From contig NZ_PNBY01000074.1 in the NCBI RefSeq assembly GCF_005886875.1, positions 1 through 64,000 of the forward strand: a stretch of 64,000 nt of DNA, given 5' to 3'. This document shows, in pieces, positions 26,835-35,740 of this stretch (positions are counted from its first letter, which is position 1; every line of letters starts with the position of its first letter). The stretch is from Pseudoalteromonas aurantia. Lineage in GTDB: Bacteria > Pseudomonadota > Gammaproteobacteria > Enterobacterales > Alteromonadaceae. A program made the position numbers and the translations under genes. The notes beneath the pieces are model-generated. The model searched no databases. It was given only the letters and a program-made list of their open reading frames with translations, and had not been told where the DNA came from.

Positions 26835-29729
26835 ATGAATTTTTCCTTAGGTCAGCGCTGGATCAGTGATACTGAATCAGATTTAGGATTGGGCACCATC
26901 GTGGCATTAGAAGGGCGCCAAGTGACTATATTATTTCCCGCCAGTGGAGAAAACCGCGTTTACTCAATGCAAGAAGCCCCTGTGACACGCGTTGTGTTCA
27001 ATCCAGGTGATGTTATTCGCAGTGCTGATGAGTGGGAACTGCAGGTGGAAACTGTTGAACCTGTCGGTGATTTATTGTGTTATCACGGTATTCGTCTCGA
27101 CACCGAAGAAAAAACCACATTAAAAGAAACGTTTCTTGATCACTTTATCAAATTCAATAAACCACAAGACAGGCTATTTGCAGGTCAAGTAGATAGATTC
27201 GACCGCTACACGCTGCGCTATCAAACATGGCAACATCAGTTTGCCCGTCAGCAGTCTCATTTGAAAGGCGTTGTCGGACAAAGAGCAAGCCTGATCCCAC
27301 ACCAGTTATATATTGCCGATGAAGTCGGTAAACGTTTTGCACCTCGGGTGTTACTCTCTGATGAAGTGGGTCTGGGTAAAACTATCGAAGCGGGTATGAT
27401 TTTACATCAACAGATCTTAACCGGTCGCGCTAACCGCGTATTAATCGTGGTACCAGAAAACTTACAACACCAATGGCTTGTAGAAATGTTACGTCGCTTT
27501 AACCTGCGCTTCTCTATTTTTGATGAAGAACGCTGTGATGAAGCCTTTGCAGATTCTCCCAACGTATTTGAAACCGAACAACTTATTTTAGTGAGTCTTG
27601 AGTTTATCGCGAAAAAGCGTCGCTGGTTTGAACAAGCGACCTTGGCAGATTGGGATTTGCTAGTGATTGACGAAGCACACCATTTAACAATAGAAAACAA
27701 CAAGCCAAGCACTGAATACTCACGTATGGCAGAATTAGCACAAGATATCCCTGGGCTAATTCTCTTGACGGCAACCCCTGATCAGCTAGGCCACCGCAGC
27801 CATTTTGCACGATTACAACTACTCGACCCTGATAGATTTTACGACTACGACGCATTTGTGAGTGAAGAAAGCAAATATAAAGACGTGGCAGACGCGGCGA
27901 ACCAGCTACTACAAGAAAGAGCATTAGATGAGCAAGCAAAAGCTACGCTCATTGATTTATTACAAGAAACTGATATCAGCACCCTACTCACCAGCGCGCA
28001 GGCTGGCGACGAGCAAGCCAAGCAAGAAATACTATCCATGCTATTAGATAGACATGGCACTGGCCGAATTTTGTTCCGTAACAGTCGCAGTGGCATTGAC
28101 GGATACCCAGGCAGAAAACTACACAGCTACCCTGTTGAAATTCCAAAACAGTATAAAACAGCCATGTCTGTACTAGGTAATATGGGTGGGATCCAAAGCG
28201 CTGAAAAGTCTGCTGTAAGAGCTTTATTCCCAGAGAAAATTTTCCAAGAATTTGAAGGCGAAGGCAGCGGTTGGACAGCATTTGATCCGCGTGTTAATTG
28301 GTTAATTGAAACGTTAAAATCATTAAAACAAGAAAAGATATTGTTGATCTGTGCAGAAGCACAAACTGCAATTAGCCTTGAGCAAATACTGCGTGAACGT
28401 GAAGCCATTAAAGCTGCGGTATTCCACGAGGGTATGTCTATCGTCGAACGTGACCGTGCTGCAGCATTTTTCGCCGATGAGTACGACTCTGCACAAATTT
28501 TATTGTGTTCTGAAATTGGTTCAGAAGGCCGTAACTTCCAGTTTTCACATCATTTGGTATTATTTGATTTACCATTGAACCCTGATTTACTCGAACAACG
28601 GATCGGACGCTTAGACCGAATTGGACAAAAGTATGATGTAAATATTCACGTACCTTACTTTGAAAACACAGCTCAAGAAGTGCTTCTGCGTTGGTACAAC
28701 GAAGGCCTGGATGCATTTGAAACCACCAGCACAACAGGACAAATGCTATACAAGGAGTTTAGCGAAGATTTACTTGAACTTATTGGCGCACATAACTGTG
28801 ATGAAGATGAGCTAGACCCATTAATAGAGCAAGCAGCTAAACAAAATCAAGTATTGCGTGCACAAATGGAACAGGGCCGTGACCGGTTATTAGAACTGCA
28901 TTCAAGTGGACAAGGCCATGCTGAAGCTTTGGTAGCTGAAATTGAAAAACTTGATAATGACGTGATCTTACCAGGTTACATGATCAACGTTTTCGATACC
29001 TTTGGGGTTAACCAAGAAGATAAAGGCGAGAACACCATTATTCTCAAGCCAACAGAACATATGCTTAACCCTTCTTTTCCATGTTTAAAAGAAGATGGCA
29101 TCACAGTGACATTTGACCGAGATACGTCTTTATCACAAGAAGACGCACACTTTATCAGTTGGGACCACCCTATGGTGCAAGGTGCAATGGATATGATCTG
29201 TGATGATGATTTTGGCTGTGCCTCGGTTGCCTTACTGAAAAATAAAAAGTTACCAGCGGGTACCTTTTTCGTTGAACTGATCTACATCGCAGAAGCATCT
29301 GCACCTAAAGCACTCCAAGTTGGTCGCTTTTTACCGCCAACCCCGGTGCGGGTATTACTTGATAAAGCAGGTAATAACCTAGCTGATAATGTTGCTTTTG
29401 ATGCATTCAATAGCCAGCTCTCTGCTGTTGGCCGTCAGACGGCAAGTAAACTCGCCAATGCATTACAAAGCGCAATTCATCCGCTCATTACCCAAGCAAC
29501 AGAATTAGCGAATGTACAACTAAACACACTGACTGAAAATGCAATGGTAAAAATGCAATCAACAATGGGGGATGAGCAAGCTCGCTTAGAAGCATTGAAA
29601 GCCATTAATCCAAATATTCGAGATGAAGAAATTCAAGTGTTTACCAAGCAAAAATCAGAGCTCAGCACTTATATAGAAAAAGCACAATTAAAGCTGGACG
29701 CGATTCGCCTCATTGTTGTGTCTCACTAA
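26835..29729 (+). CDS. rapA: RNA polymerase-associated protein RapA
   Basis: SWI2/SNF2-family ATPase that binds RNA polymerase and promotes its recycling after transcription. At 964 residues it matches E. coli RapA (968). It begins with tandem Tudor-like N-terminal domains (MNFSLGQRWISDTESDLGLG). Walker A is DEVGLGKTIEAG (about residues 174-185), motif II is DEAHH, motif III is LTATP, and the second RecA lobe holds QRIGRLDRIGQ. As in E. coli, rluA lies nearby downstream, although here two extra genes intervene. A strong terminator follows. Confidence 0.96.
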   Translation: MNFSLGQRWISDTESDLGLGTIVALEGRQVTILFPASGENRVYSMQEAPVTRVVFNPGDVIRSADEWELQVETVEPVGDLLCYHGIRLDTEEKTTLKETFLDHFIKFNKPQDRLFAGQVDRFDRYTLRYQTWQHQFARQQSHLKGVVGQRASLIPHQLYIADEVGKRFAPRVLLSDEVGLGKTIEAGMILHQQILTGRANRVLIVVPENLQHQWLVEMLRRFNLRFSIFDEERCDEAFADSPNVFETEQLILVSLEFIAKKRRWFEQATLADWDLLVIDEAHHLTIENNKPSTEYSRMAELAQDIPGLILLTATPDQLGHRSHFARLQLLDPDRFYDYDAFVSEESKYKDVADAANQLLQERALDEQAKATLIDLLQETDISTLLTSAQAGDEQAKQEILSMLLDRHGTGRILFRNSRSGIDGYPGRKLHSYPVEIPKQYKTAMSVLGNMGGIQSAEKSAVRALFPEKIFQEFEGEGSGWTAFDPRVNWLIETLKSLKQEKILLICAEAQTAISLEQILREREAIKAAVFHEGMSIVERDRAAAFFADEYDSAQILLCSEIGSEGRNFQFSHHLVLFDLPLNPDLLEQRIGRLDRIGQKYDVNIHVPYFENTAQEVLLRWYNEGLDAFETTSTTGQMLYKEFSEDLLELIGAHNCDEDELDPLIEQAAKQNQVLRAQMEQGRDRLLELHSSGQGHAEALVAEIEKLDNDVILPGYMINVFDTFGVNQEDKGENTIILKPTEHMLNPSFPCLKEDGITVTFDRDTSLSQEDAHFISWDHPMVQGAMDMICDDDFGCASVALLKNKKLPAGTFFVELIYIAEASAPKALQVGRFLPPTPVRVLLDKAGNNLADNVAFDAFNSQLSAVGRQTASKLANALQSAIHPLITQATELANVQLNTLTENAMVKMQSTMGDEQARLEALKAINPNIRDEEIQVFTKQKSELSTYIEKAQLKLDAIRLIVVSH

Positions 29730-29767
29730 ACCAGGCTCAAACATCAGGTTAAGAGCCCAGTTAAAAT

Positions 29768-29801
29768 GCCCTGTCACTCAATCAAATGACAGGGCTTTTT
29801 T
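29768..29801 (+). terminator. Rho-independent terminator of rapA
   Basis: The hairpin GCCCTGTCA (29768-29776) / TGACAGGGC (29787-29795) is followed by six T residues, 39 bp after the rapA stop. Confidence 0.92.
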
Positions 29802-29851
29802 GAAACTATTGATATCAAAAGATACATATAAAATTATTCATACCACTTTAG

Positions 29852-30880
29852 CTAAAATTTGACGATATTCTCCCATCTCCCCCATAGTTCAAACACCGCA
29901 GGGCATTCAAAAACCGTCATATTGTTTAACGCTTTTATATGCTTTACCTGCAGTAAACCATATTCAAACATACAGCTTGATGCCTCCAAATAAACATGTG
30001 CTATTTCCATAGTGATAATCGGCTTAGCTAACAATATCATTTTGAGTTCATACCAACCTTTAGGCATAGGCTGTGTTTGCAATACTAAATCAAACTCCGT
30101 ATCAAATGCTTTTAAAGCATTATAAATATACCGCTGCTTATCGACTAAATTCTCAAATTGGTTTTCCCATTTCGATATTACCTCTTCAAACTCTGGATAA
30201 GAAACCAGCAATGATGTTAAGTCGCGATCAGGTTGAACAAATAACGGAGTAAGCCAATAACGATTGCTTGGTCGCAAGTCATTTAACACAGCTTCTAAAA
30301 ACACACTCGCTACCCGGCCATCATCTTGCTCATGACTACGGAGTATACAAAGGTGCTCATAGGCGACTAAAACCCGTTCAATACTGTGCGAATTATTTGC
30401 ATAATCAAACCATTCACCTAAACCCTTAGGTGCAATATCATAGCCCAACTCTCGCTTCGCTATTGGCCATTGATCTGCATGCTCTATCGACAACATATCG
30501 TCAACCCCTAACAGCCATTCAAGCCGACGAATTGCGCCAGGTTGCCAACGGTGATTTGGGTTAGTATTTTGCCTTGCCCACTCAAGGGCTCGATGGGTAT
30601 GCTGACAATGAGACCACAAATCCCTCACGCTATTTTTCTTCGTGGGTATTCCTACATCATGCATTGCTAATGCGTAATGTATATTCCGGTCATAATCAAC
30701 CTGCTTTAAATCAGTGTTCAAGTAGCGTAAAAAAAAGCCTTGGTGGATTGAGCTTATAGCGTACTTGTTTAATTGTACCAATGCACTTTGTAAACGAGGC
30801 GATGCCCTCAACTTTCCTTTGTTGTTAGCGTCTAAAGCATCATGTTGAAGTGTTCGTGAACGTGATTTTAGTATTTCCAT
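29852..30880 (-). CDS. Unrecognised 342-residue soluble protein
   Basis: I do not recognise a family. The protein is soluble, without signal or membrane segments, and largely helical by composition. Conserved-looking points are FLRYLNTDLKQVDYDRNIHYALAMHDVG, seen in part as HYALAMHDVGIP, and several Trp/His-rich stretches such as WSHCQHTHRALEW and NHRWQPGAIRRLEW. The HD dipeptide could suggest a metal site, but there is no second HD-type motif. It is transcribed divergently from the LamG-containing regulator, with a 305-bp AT-rich gap between them. It is inserted between rapA and rluA, genes that are neighbours in E. coli, which hints at a later arrival. Confidence 0.75.
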   Translation of the reverse strand: MEILKSRSRTLQHDALDANNKGKLRASPRLQSALVQLNKYAISSIHQGFFLRYLNTDLKQVDYDRNIHYALAMHDVGIPTKKNSVRDLWSHCQHTHRALEWARQNTNPNHRWQPGAIRRLEWLLGVDDMLSIEHADQWPIAKRELGYDIAPKGLGEWFDYANNSHSIERVLVAYEHLCILRSHEQDDGRVASVFLEAVLNDLRPSNRYWLTPLFVQPDRDLTSLLVSYPEFEEVISKWENQFENLVDKQRYIYNALKAFDTEFDLVLQTQPMPKGWYELKMILLAKPIITMEIAHVYLEASSCMFEYGLLQVKHIKALNNMTVFECPAVFELWGRWENIVKF

Positions 30881-31185
30881 TATTTATTTGTGCCACATCC
30901 CCCCTGGGCGATATTTGCACAGCTCCCTAATTCCATTTATGAACAAAGTACCGTATTTATTGTCCTCATAAATACAGCTATAAATACACACCTTTAATTG
31001 TACATTTATTAATAAGTAGCATACCAATAGAGTATTGCGATATAAATAAATCTAAATTTAAATTTAAATTTGACATAAAAAGAGTCACTCTGCGAGTAAA
31101 AGTAAGTAAAAGTTTTCCAAGCAATATAAAAGCGACCAATGTCCTATGGTAAATTTTGTTACACAGTGGGTAGGATAATATTAAT
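30881..31185. other. AT-rich divergent intergenic region
   Basis: The 305 bp between the unrecognised gene and the ToxR-like gene are strongly AT-rich, with a run of alternating A/T triplets near 31051-31072 (three AAATTT-type steps). This is the kind of curved DNA often bound by H-NS or ToxR-like regulators. I see no ORF, RNA gene or terminator in it. A promoter for the downstream gene is expected, but I cannot point to a single convincing one. Confidence 0.45.
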
Positions 31186-32346
31186 ATGGATAAAAATCAA
31201 AAACACATGAGTGAACAGCCTAAACAAGTATCAACTTCTACTACAACACCTCAGCAATACATTGGGGTCTGGGTACATGATGTATATGTGAGTTTTACAG
31301 AGCGAAAAGCATTTCGTGAAGATATCGATTTAAATCTTTCCGATCTTTCATATAACCTATTGATTTGCCTTATTATAAAATCACCAACCCCTCTTTCATC
31401 CCGTGAGTTACTTGACTTAGTTTGGGGTAAAGTAGTCACCGCTGACGAAAATGTTAAACAACGAATCTGTATATTACGCAAACAATTAGAGCATCCTGAA
31501 AAGTATAATTATATAAAAAATAGGCGAGGCCATGGCTATTATATTGATGCGCCTTTAAAATGGAAAAAAAACAACTTAATTCAGATCCTTAAGAAAAAAA
31601 CAAACCATCAAAAAGTTGTATTGAGTAGTTCGATTAGTGTTGTTATTTTCATTATCCTACTATTGGCATCGAACGAAAATCAAACTAACACCACACATAT
31701 TGCGAAAATAACATCAGATAGCGTACACCTTGCAACGAAAACTAAAGACCTTGCATTTTGTCTTGACGGGTTTGATGATTATATAGAGCTAGCGAATCAA
31801 GATATTTTGGATGTTGGGCTTGGTGACTTTTCTATTACGGCATGGATACGCACCAAAGCGCTCGGTCAGCACATCATTATAGATAAACAATTCGGGGACC
31901 AAATCTCAGATGCACGTGGCTACGCTTTTTATATTGATGATGGTTATATCGCTTTACAGCTCGCTGATGAAGGAGGTACTTGGTACTGTCAAGAAACGGA
32001 CTCATCTTGCACCTTTTACAACTCTCAAGCATTTGCTGCTGACAATCAATGGCACCATGTCGCCGTCTCTATAGACAGAGATAAAGTTGATGGTATTCGC
32101 TTTTACCTCAATGGTGAGCATATCGACAGCCATGACCCTACCAATAGACAGGGCTCATTAAGTAATAGTATGCCTTTAAGGATTGGCAGCCGCTCCTCTT
32201 ATATATCTGGTCTATTTCAAGGTGCAATCGGAGAAGTTGTATTACACCACAAAGTACTCACGCCTCCCGCAATACAAGCACATTTTCATGCGGGAAACTC
32301 TAGGCATTGTTACAACATTGCTCAAAAAGGAGGAGTAGTGCTCTAA
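31186..32346 (+). CDS. ToxR/CadC-like transmembrane regulator with LamG sensor domain
   Basis: One-component regulator of 386 residues. An N-terminal winged helix of the OmpR/ToxR type (about 25-125, with LLDLVWGKVVTADENVKQRI and NRRGHGYYI) is followed by a single membrane helix (about 144-162) and a periplasmic Laminin-G/concanavalin-like domain (about 187-375, with LDGFDDYIEL, FSITAWIRT and WHHVAVSIDRD). This layout implies direct coupling of carbohydrate or glycan binding outside to DNA binding inside. CadC and ToxR have different periplasmic folds. Target genes are unknown; the divergent neighbour is a candidate. Three Cys in the sensor part could form disulfides. Confidence 0.9.
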   Translation: MDKNQKHMSEQPKQVSTSTTTPQQYIGVWVHDVYVSFTERKAFREDIDLNLSDLSYNLLICLIIKSPTPLSSRELLDLVWGKVVTADENVKQRICILRKQLEHPEKYNYIKNRRGHGYYIDAPLKWKKNNLIQILKKKTNHQKVVLSSSISVVIFIILLLASNENQTNTTHIAKITSDSVHLATKTKDLAFCLDGFDDYIELANQDILDVGLGDFSITAWIRTKALGQHIIIDKQFGDQISDARGYAFYIDDGYIALQLADEGGTWYCQETDSSCTFYNSQAFAADNQWHHVAVSIDRDKVDGIRFYLNGEHIDSHDPTNRQGSLSNSMPLRIGSRSSYISGLFQGAIGEVVLHHKVLTPPAIQAHFHAGNSRHCYNIAQKGGVVL

Positions 32347-32483
32347 CACCGCAGCTCACTTTTTTCAAAAACAGAGTGTTAATTACAAGTTAGGCCACCC
32401 ATTTCAGATTCATAGATTTAACCCTTTATGATTTTTTAAAATATAGCTAGAATAGCCCGCCTGATTTGACCTAGGGTGATCCT

Positions 32484-33137
32484 GTGCTTTTAAACTACGC
32501 GCCGCCGTGCGACCCATATTTAGAAATTCTCTATCAAGATGACTTTATGCTGGTTATCAATAAACCAAGTGGGTTATTAACAGTGCCAGGCAAAGATCCC
32601 AAACATGCCGACTGTGCAATCGCACGAGTTAATAGGGTATTTCCGAGCGCACGTATTGTTCATCGCCTTGATATGGCAACTTCTGGTGTGCTGTGTTTAG
32701 CAATGAGTAAAGAAGCGCACCGGTTTTTAAGCATACAATTCCAAGACCGCCTAACCAATAAACACTATATTGCTCGCGTTCACGGGCAATTAGCCTCAAA
32801 AACGGGTTCCATTGACTTACCGCTGATATGTGACTGGCCAAATAGGCCAAAACAAATGGTCTGTCATGATACAGGGAAACCCTCTCTTACACATTATCAA
32901 GTGCTTGAGAGTGAACCCAATGCAACCCGCGTAAAGTTGACACCAATCACTGGTCGCTCACATCAATTACGCGTTCATATGTTATCGCTAGGGAATGTGA
33001 TCTTGGGTGACCGGCTGTATGCCACAGGAGACGCCCTAGTAGCAGCTGAACGCTTGCAACTGCACGCCGAAATGCTCCAGATCAGTCATCCAGCTACTGA
33101 GCAACTCATGACATTTGAAGCACCAGTGCCCTTTTAG
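32484..33137 (+). CDS. rluA: Dual-specificity pseudouridine synthase RluA (23S U746, tRNA U32)
   Basis: Isomerises uridine to pseudouridine in 23S rRNA (position 746) and several tRNAs (position 32). At 217 residues it is very close to E. coli RluA and lacks an S4 domain, as RluA does. The catalytic motif HRLDMATSG with its Asp is present, as are the RluA-typical LPLICDWPNRPKQ and PITGRSHQLRVHM. The start is GTG with AGGGTG a few bases upstream. It lies downstream of rapA, its neighbour in E. coli, although a sensor gene and another gene intervene. Confidence 0.94.
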   Translation: MLLNYAPPCDPYLEILYQDDFMLVINKPSGLLTVPGKDPKHADCAIARVNRVFPSARIVHRLDMATSGVLCLAMSKEAHRFLSIQFQDRLTNKHYIARVHGQLASKTGSIDLPLICDWPNRPKQMVCHDTGKPSLTHYQVLESEPNATRVKLTPITGRSHQLRVHMLSLGNVILGDRLYATGDALVAAERLQLHAEMLQISHPATEQLMTFEAPVPF

Positions 33138-33379
33138 CCTGTTTGCTCATTCGGTGACTGACTAAGTACCTTCACCTCTGGTGCACTCTGTTAAACAAAT
33201 CTAACGCGCTGGAGGTCATAGCCCTAACCCCAGCCAATGGGAAATCAGGAGTAAACTTGCTTGAATGTAGTGAAGGAAGTGTGAGCCATTGCTTAACATT
33301 TTTCTGATATTTACTCCTATCTACAATTCACTCGACGCCAGTTTGTATCAAGCAAAAGCACAAAGGCGCAATCCTTAAG

Positions 33380-33706
33380 TCATGAAAAGGAGTCGCCATA
33401 ATTTACATGAAAATGCAGGTGCTTTGAATCCTGATAATCACCTAAGTTAGTTAATACCCGGCATGCACCATGTTCCGCTTCTACTTGTTTGGCAACTTGT
33501 GTCACCAATGCCATTACCGCGTGCACAATAGTCGCGTCGTAATTAGCTAGGTCAGTCAAGGAGGGGACATGAACTTTTGGGATCACCACAATATGCACAG
33601 GCCAAAATGGTTTGGTATGATGAAAGGCTATGGCGTCAGTTGTTTCGGCAACAACATTAACGGCCGTTTTTTTACTTAAAACCTGCTCGCAATAAAAATC
33701 ATCCAT
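33380..33706 (-). CDS. HIT (histidine triad) family protein
   Basis: A 108-residue nucleotide hydrolase or transferase of the HIT superfamily. The triad is HLHFHVNYG near the C-terminus, and the N-terminal part has the typical KPFWPVHIVVIPKVHVPSL strand. It is shorter than HinT and lacks an extension, and its YCEQVL start is unlike classical HinT, so the substrate is unclear. The 240 bp beyond its stop, towards rluA, hold no gene. Confidence 0.88.
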   Translation of the reverse strand: MDDFYCEQVLSKKTAVNVVAETTDAIAFHHTKPFWPVHIVVIPKVHVPSLTDLANYDATIVHAVMALVTQVAKQVEAEHGACRVLTNLGDYQDSKHLHFHVNYGDSFS

Positions 33707-33766
33707 GTTTATATTTCCTTTAAAATAGGCTCAACCTTACATTATATTAGCCTATGAATAGCCACT

Positions 33767-34492
33767 CTAGGATAAATCTTTCCCAATCCAAACCACTTTG
33801 CCAATTATTTCAAGTTGATCAAGCTCATGTGCTTGTACATGCTGTTCTACGTATTCTTTATTATCACTAATCAAGCGTACTGAGCCATCAATATATTGCT
33901 GTAAACGTTTTGCATAAAGCTCTTCCCCTAATCTAACAACGTAGATCAATCCTTCGCTCAGCTTTTTATCGGATAAATCTACCAAGATAGTATTATTGTT
34001 ATGAATGGTTGGCTCCATTGAGTCACCTTTAGCAAATACAACAGCCAACTGACTCTTATCCAAGTTCTTATAGTCAATCCACTTTTTCCTAAAAGCAAGA
34101 TGGCGTTCAACCAAAGCTGCATCGTTAAATGCGCCATACCCTGTACTAACCGAAATGTGATACCCCGGCACTAATACAAACTTTTCTTGAAATTCGTCCA
34201 CACTCACAACACATTGACTCAGTAATGGTGAGGTTGAATTATCACTAGGCTGGTTATCTTCCCCCTTAACCAACCACAAAAAATCTGTCTTCGACTCTTG
34301 TGCTATTCGTTCAATAATACTGAGCTTAGGATCTTCACCCTTCAATATTCTACGCAGAGTCCCTTCAGAAACACCTATTTTTGACGCAAACGTGCGTATA
34401 CTGTCAGGTTTTATCGCTTGCTCCACACGCGTGGCAAATGACGCACGTGGATGCTCATCGCTAAAAACACTTTCACTAAAACTTTCAGACAT
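33767..34492 (-). CDS. S24/LexA-like XRE repressor
   Basis: A 241-residue repressor with an N-terminal helix-turn-helix (about 25-65, with FASKIGVSEGTLRRILKGED) and a C-terminal S24 peptidase fold. The Ser-Lys dyad is S158 (AKGDSMEPT) and K195 (LYAKRL). No clear Ala-Gly or Cys-Gly cleavage site precedes the domain, so RecA-stimulated self-cleavage is uncertain. It is divergent from a small XRE-type gene at 34755, an arrangement like a phage immunity region, but no other phage gene is nearby. The 262-bp gap has several inverted repeats that could be its operators. Confidence 0.88.
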   Translation of the reverse strand: MSESFSESVFSDEHPRASFATRVEQAIKPDSIRTFASKIGVSEGTLRRILKGEDPKLSIIERIAQESKTDFLWLVKGEDNQPSDNSTSPLLSQCVVSVDEFQEKFVLVPGYHISVSTGYGAFNDAALVERHLAFRKKWIDYKNLDKSQLAVVFAKGDSMEPTIHNNNTILVDLSDKKLSEGLIYVVRLGEELYAKRLQQYIDGSVRLISDNKEYVEQHVQAHELDQLEIIGKVVWIGKDLS

Positions 34493-34564
34493 ATAGATAA
34501 AGCCTTATAAATAATTCAAGGTAATTCAAACGCATTTATAAATATAAGCAAATGAGAATGCATA

Positions 34565-34731
34565 AAAAGTTACAAATAACATTTGCAGTGCGTAACTTTT
34601 GAATCTATAATTCAAAAAAATACGCAGCAAGTAACGTATTAAGTCGTCATTAAAAACAATAATTGCGTATTTAATGCTGCATTATACACCTATTTATAGC
34701 ATTTTTCATACTATAAATACATTAATGCGTA
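34565..34731. promoter_or_regulatory. Repeat-rich control region between divergent repressor genes
   Basis: The hexamer TGCGTA or its complement occurs at 34589-34594, 34621-34626 (inverted), 34664-34669 and 34726-34731. The first two form an inverted pair that encloses a perfect TTGAAT-CTATA-ATTCAA palindrome. Another pair, AAAGTTAC...GTAACTTT, overlaps it, and an ATTTATAG...CTATAAAT pair lies near 34691-34720. The sites are plausible operators for the S24 repressor and the small XRE protein. Confidence 0.6.
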
Positions 34732-34754
34732 ATAAATGAAGGAGAATATGAATT

Positions 34755-35006
34755 ATGCAAAAAAACACCCCAGCTAGAATTAACAGAACACCCAGAGGCT
34801 CAGACATTTTAAAGTTCGCACGGAAAAGTCGCGGATATACGCAAGCTGAATCAGCTGCAAATTACGGTATTGAAGAGCGTACACTTCGTCGCTGGGAAAA
34901 TAACGAATTCAATCCTCGTTGGAATGATGTTATTGGATTAGTCGAAGACGTTTATTTACTTGATATTACGAATATTATTATCGGGATGAAAAAGCCGAAT
35001 TCATAG
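34755..35006 (+). CDS. Small XRE-type helix-turn-helix protein
   Basis: An 83-residue DNA-binding protein made almost only of a helix-turn-helix (about 17-60, ILKFARKSRGYTQAESA and ERTLRRWENNEFNPRW), in which a Trp-Glu-Asn turn gives the XRE/Cro look. A hydrophobic C-terminal segment (VIGLVEDVYLLDITNIIIGM) may dimerise. It is divergent from the S24 repressor, so the pair may be a Cro/CI-like switch. Only one base separates its stop from the ATG at 35008 of the acyltransferase frame, suggesting cotranscription. Confidence 0.8.
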   Translation: MQKNTPARINRTPRGSDILKFARKSRGYTQAESAANYGIEERTLRRWENNEFNPRWNDVIGLVEDVYLLDITNIIIGMKKPNS

Positions 35007-35007
35007 T

Positions 35008-35652
35008 ATGAACAAAAGCTATGGTATAATACCAAGAAAAAGCGTAACAATAATGCATAACCTAAACAGTAGAGATATTCCTAAAGCAACACCAAAAACA
35101 CATAGCCCAATTGGCCGTTGGATTGGCTCTGTGATCCTAAAAGTAATGGGGTGGCGAATTGAAGGGACTTTTCCCAGCGATGCAAAGTTCATTGCAGCCA
35201 TTGCACCTCATACATCAAATTGGGACTTTGTCATTGCCATTGCGGTCAAACTAAAACTCGACCTCAAAGTACAATTCCTTGGTAAACATAGTATTTTTAT
35301 AGGGCCTTTCGGATACTTGTTAAAGAAATTGGCCGGTATTGCTGTTGACCGCAGCGCGGCCCATGGGGTTGTGGAGCAAATCACCCAACAATTTAACCAA
35401 CAAGACGCGCTGATATTAGGGTTAGCGCCAGAAGGGACTCGTAAATATACTAAACTGTGGAAAACAGGCTTTTTATATATGGCAAGCGCAGCTAATGTGC
35501 CAGTTGTTCCAATGCGATTAGATTACCGCTCAAAAACCTTTACGGTATTACCAGCATTGAATATAACTCACGATATAGAGTCTGAGCTAACACGGTTTAA
35601 ACAACTATTTCCTAAAGAGGTGGCAAAATATCCTTCCCAAGTATCTGACTGA
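35008..35652 (+). CDS. PlsC-like lysophospholipid acyltransferase (small form)
   Basis: A 214-residue acyltransferase with motif I PHTSNWDF (His and Asp), motif II-like GIAVDRSA, motif III APEGTRK, and motif IV-like VPVVPMRLDY. The product is probably membrane-associated and acylates a glycerol-type lipid. The start is uncertain: ATG 35008 follows the previous stop by one base (coupling), while ATG 35053 gives the N-terminus MHNLNSRDIPKATPK, which is more like the family. Neither has a strong ribosome-binding site. The acceptor is unknown. A second, larger acyltransferase of the superfamily is at 15983. Confidence 0.85.
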   Translation: MNKSYGIIPRKSVTIMHNLNSRDIPKATPKTHSPIGRWIGSVILKVMGWRIEGTFPSDAKFIAAIAPHTSNWDFVIAIAVKLKLDLKVQFLGKHSIFIGPFGYLLKKLAGIAVDRSAAHGVVEQITQQFNQQDALILGLAPEGTRKYTKLWKTGFLYMASAANVPVVPMRLDYRSKTFTVLPALNITHDIESELTRFKQLFPKEVAKYPSQVSD

Positions 35653-35740
35653 TCGGGTTGTTCACCTTGTACCCTTTGGCTAGTAGTTTTGACTTATTCT
35701 ATACTTAGCGTTCCTCACTACGAAATAAGAATAAAGTACA

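Noticed and set aside
33138..33379. Possible small mobile element (MITE) with AGGAGTAAA / TTTACTCCT arms
   Set aside because: The arms are only 9 bp and no flanking target duplication was found, so there is not enough to call a mobile element.
33767..35006. Prophage or prophage remnant at the S24/XRE pair
   Set aside because: No integrase, structural, replication or lysis genes are within several kb on either side. The neighbours are chromosomal-type genes.
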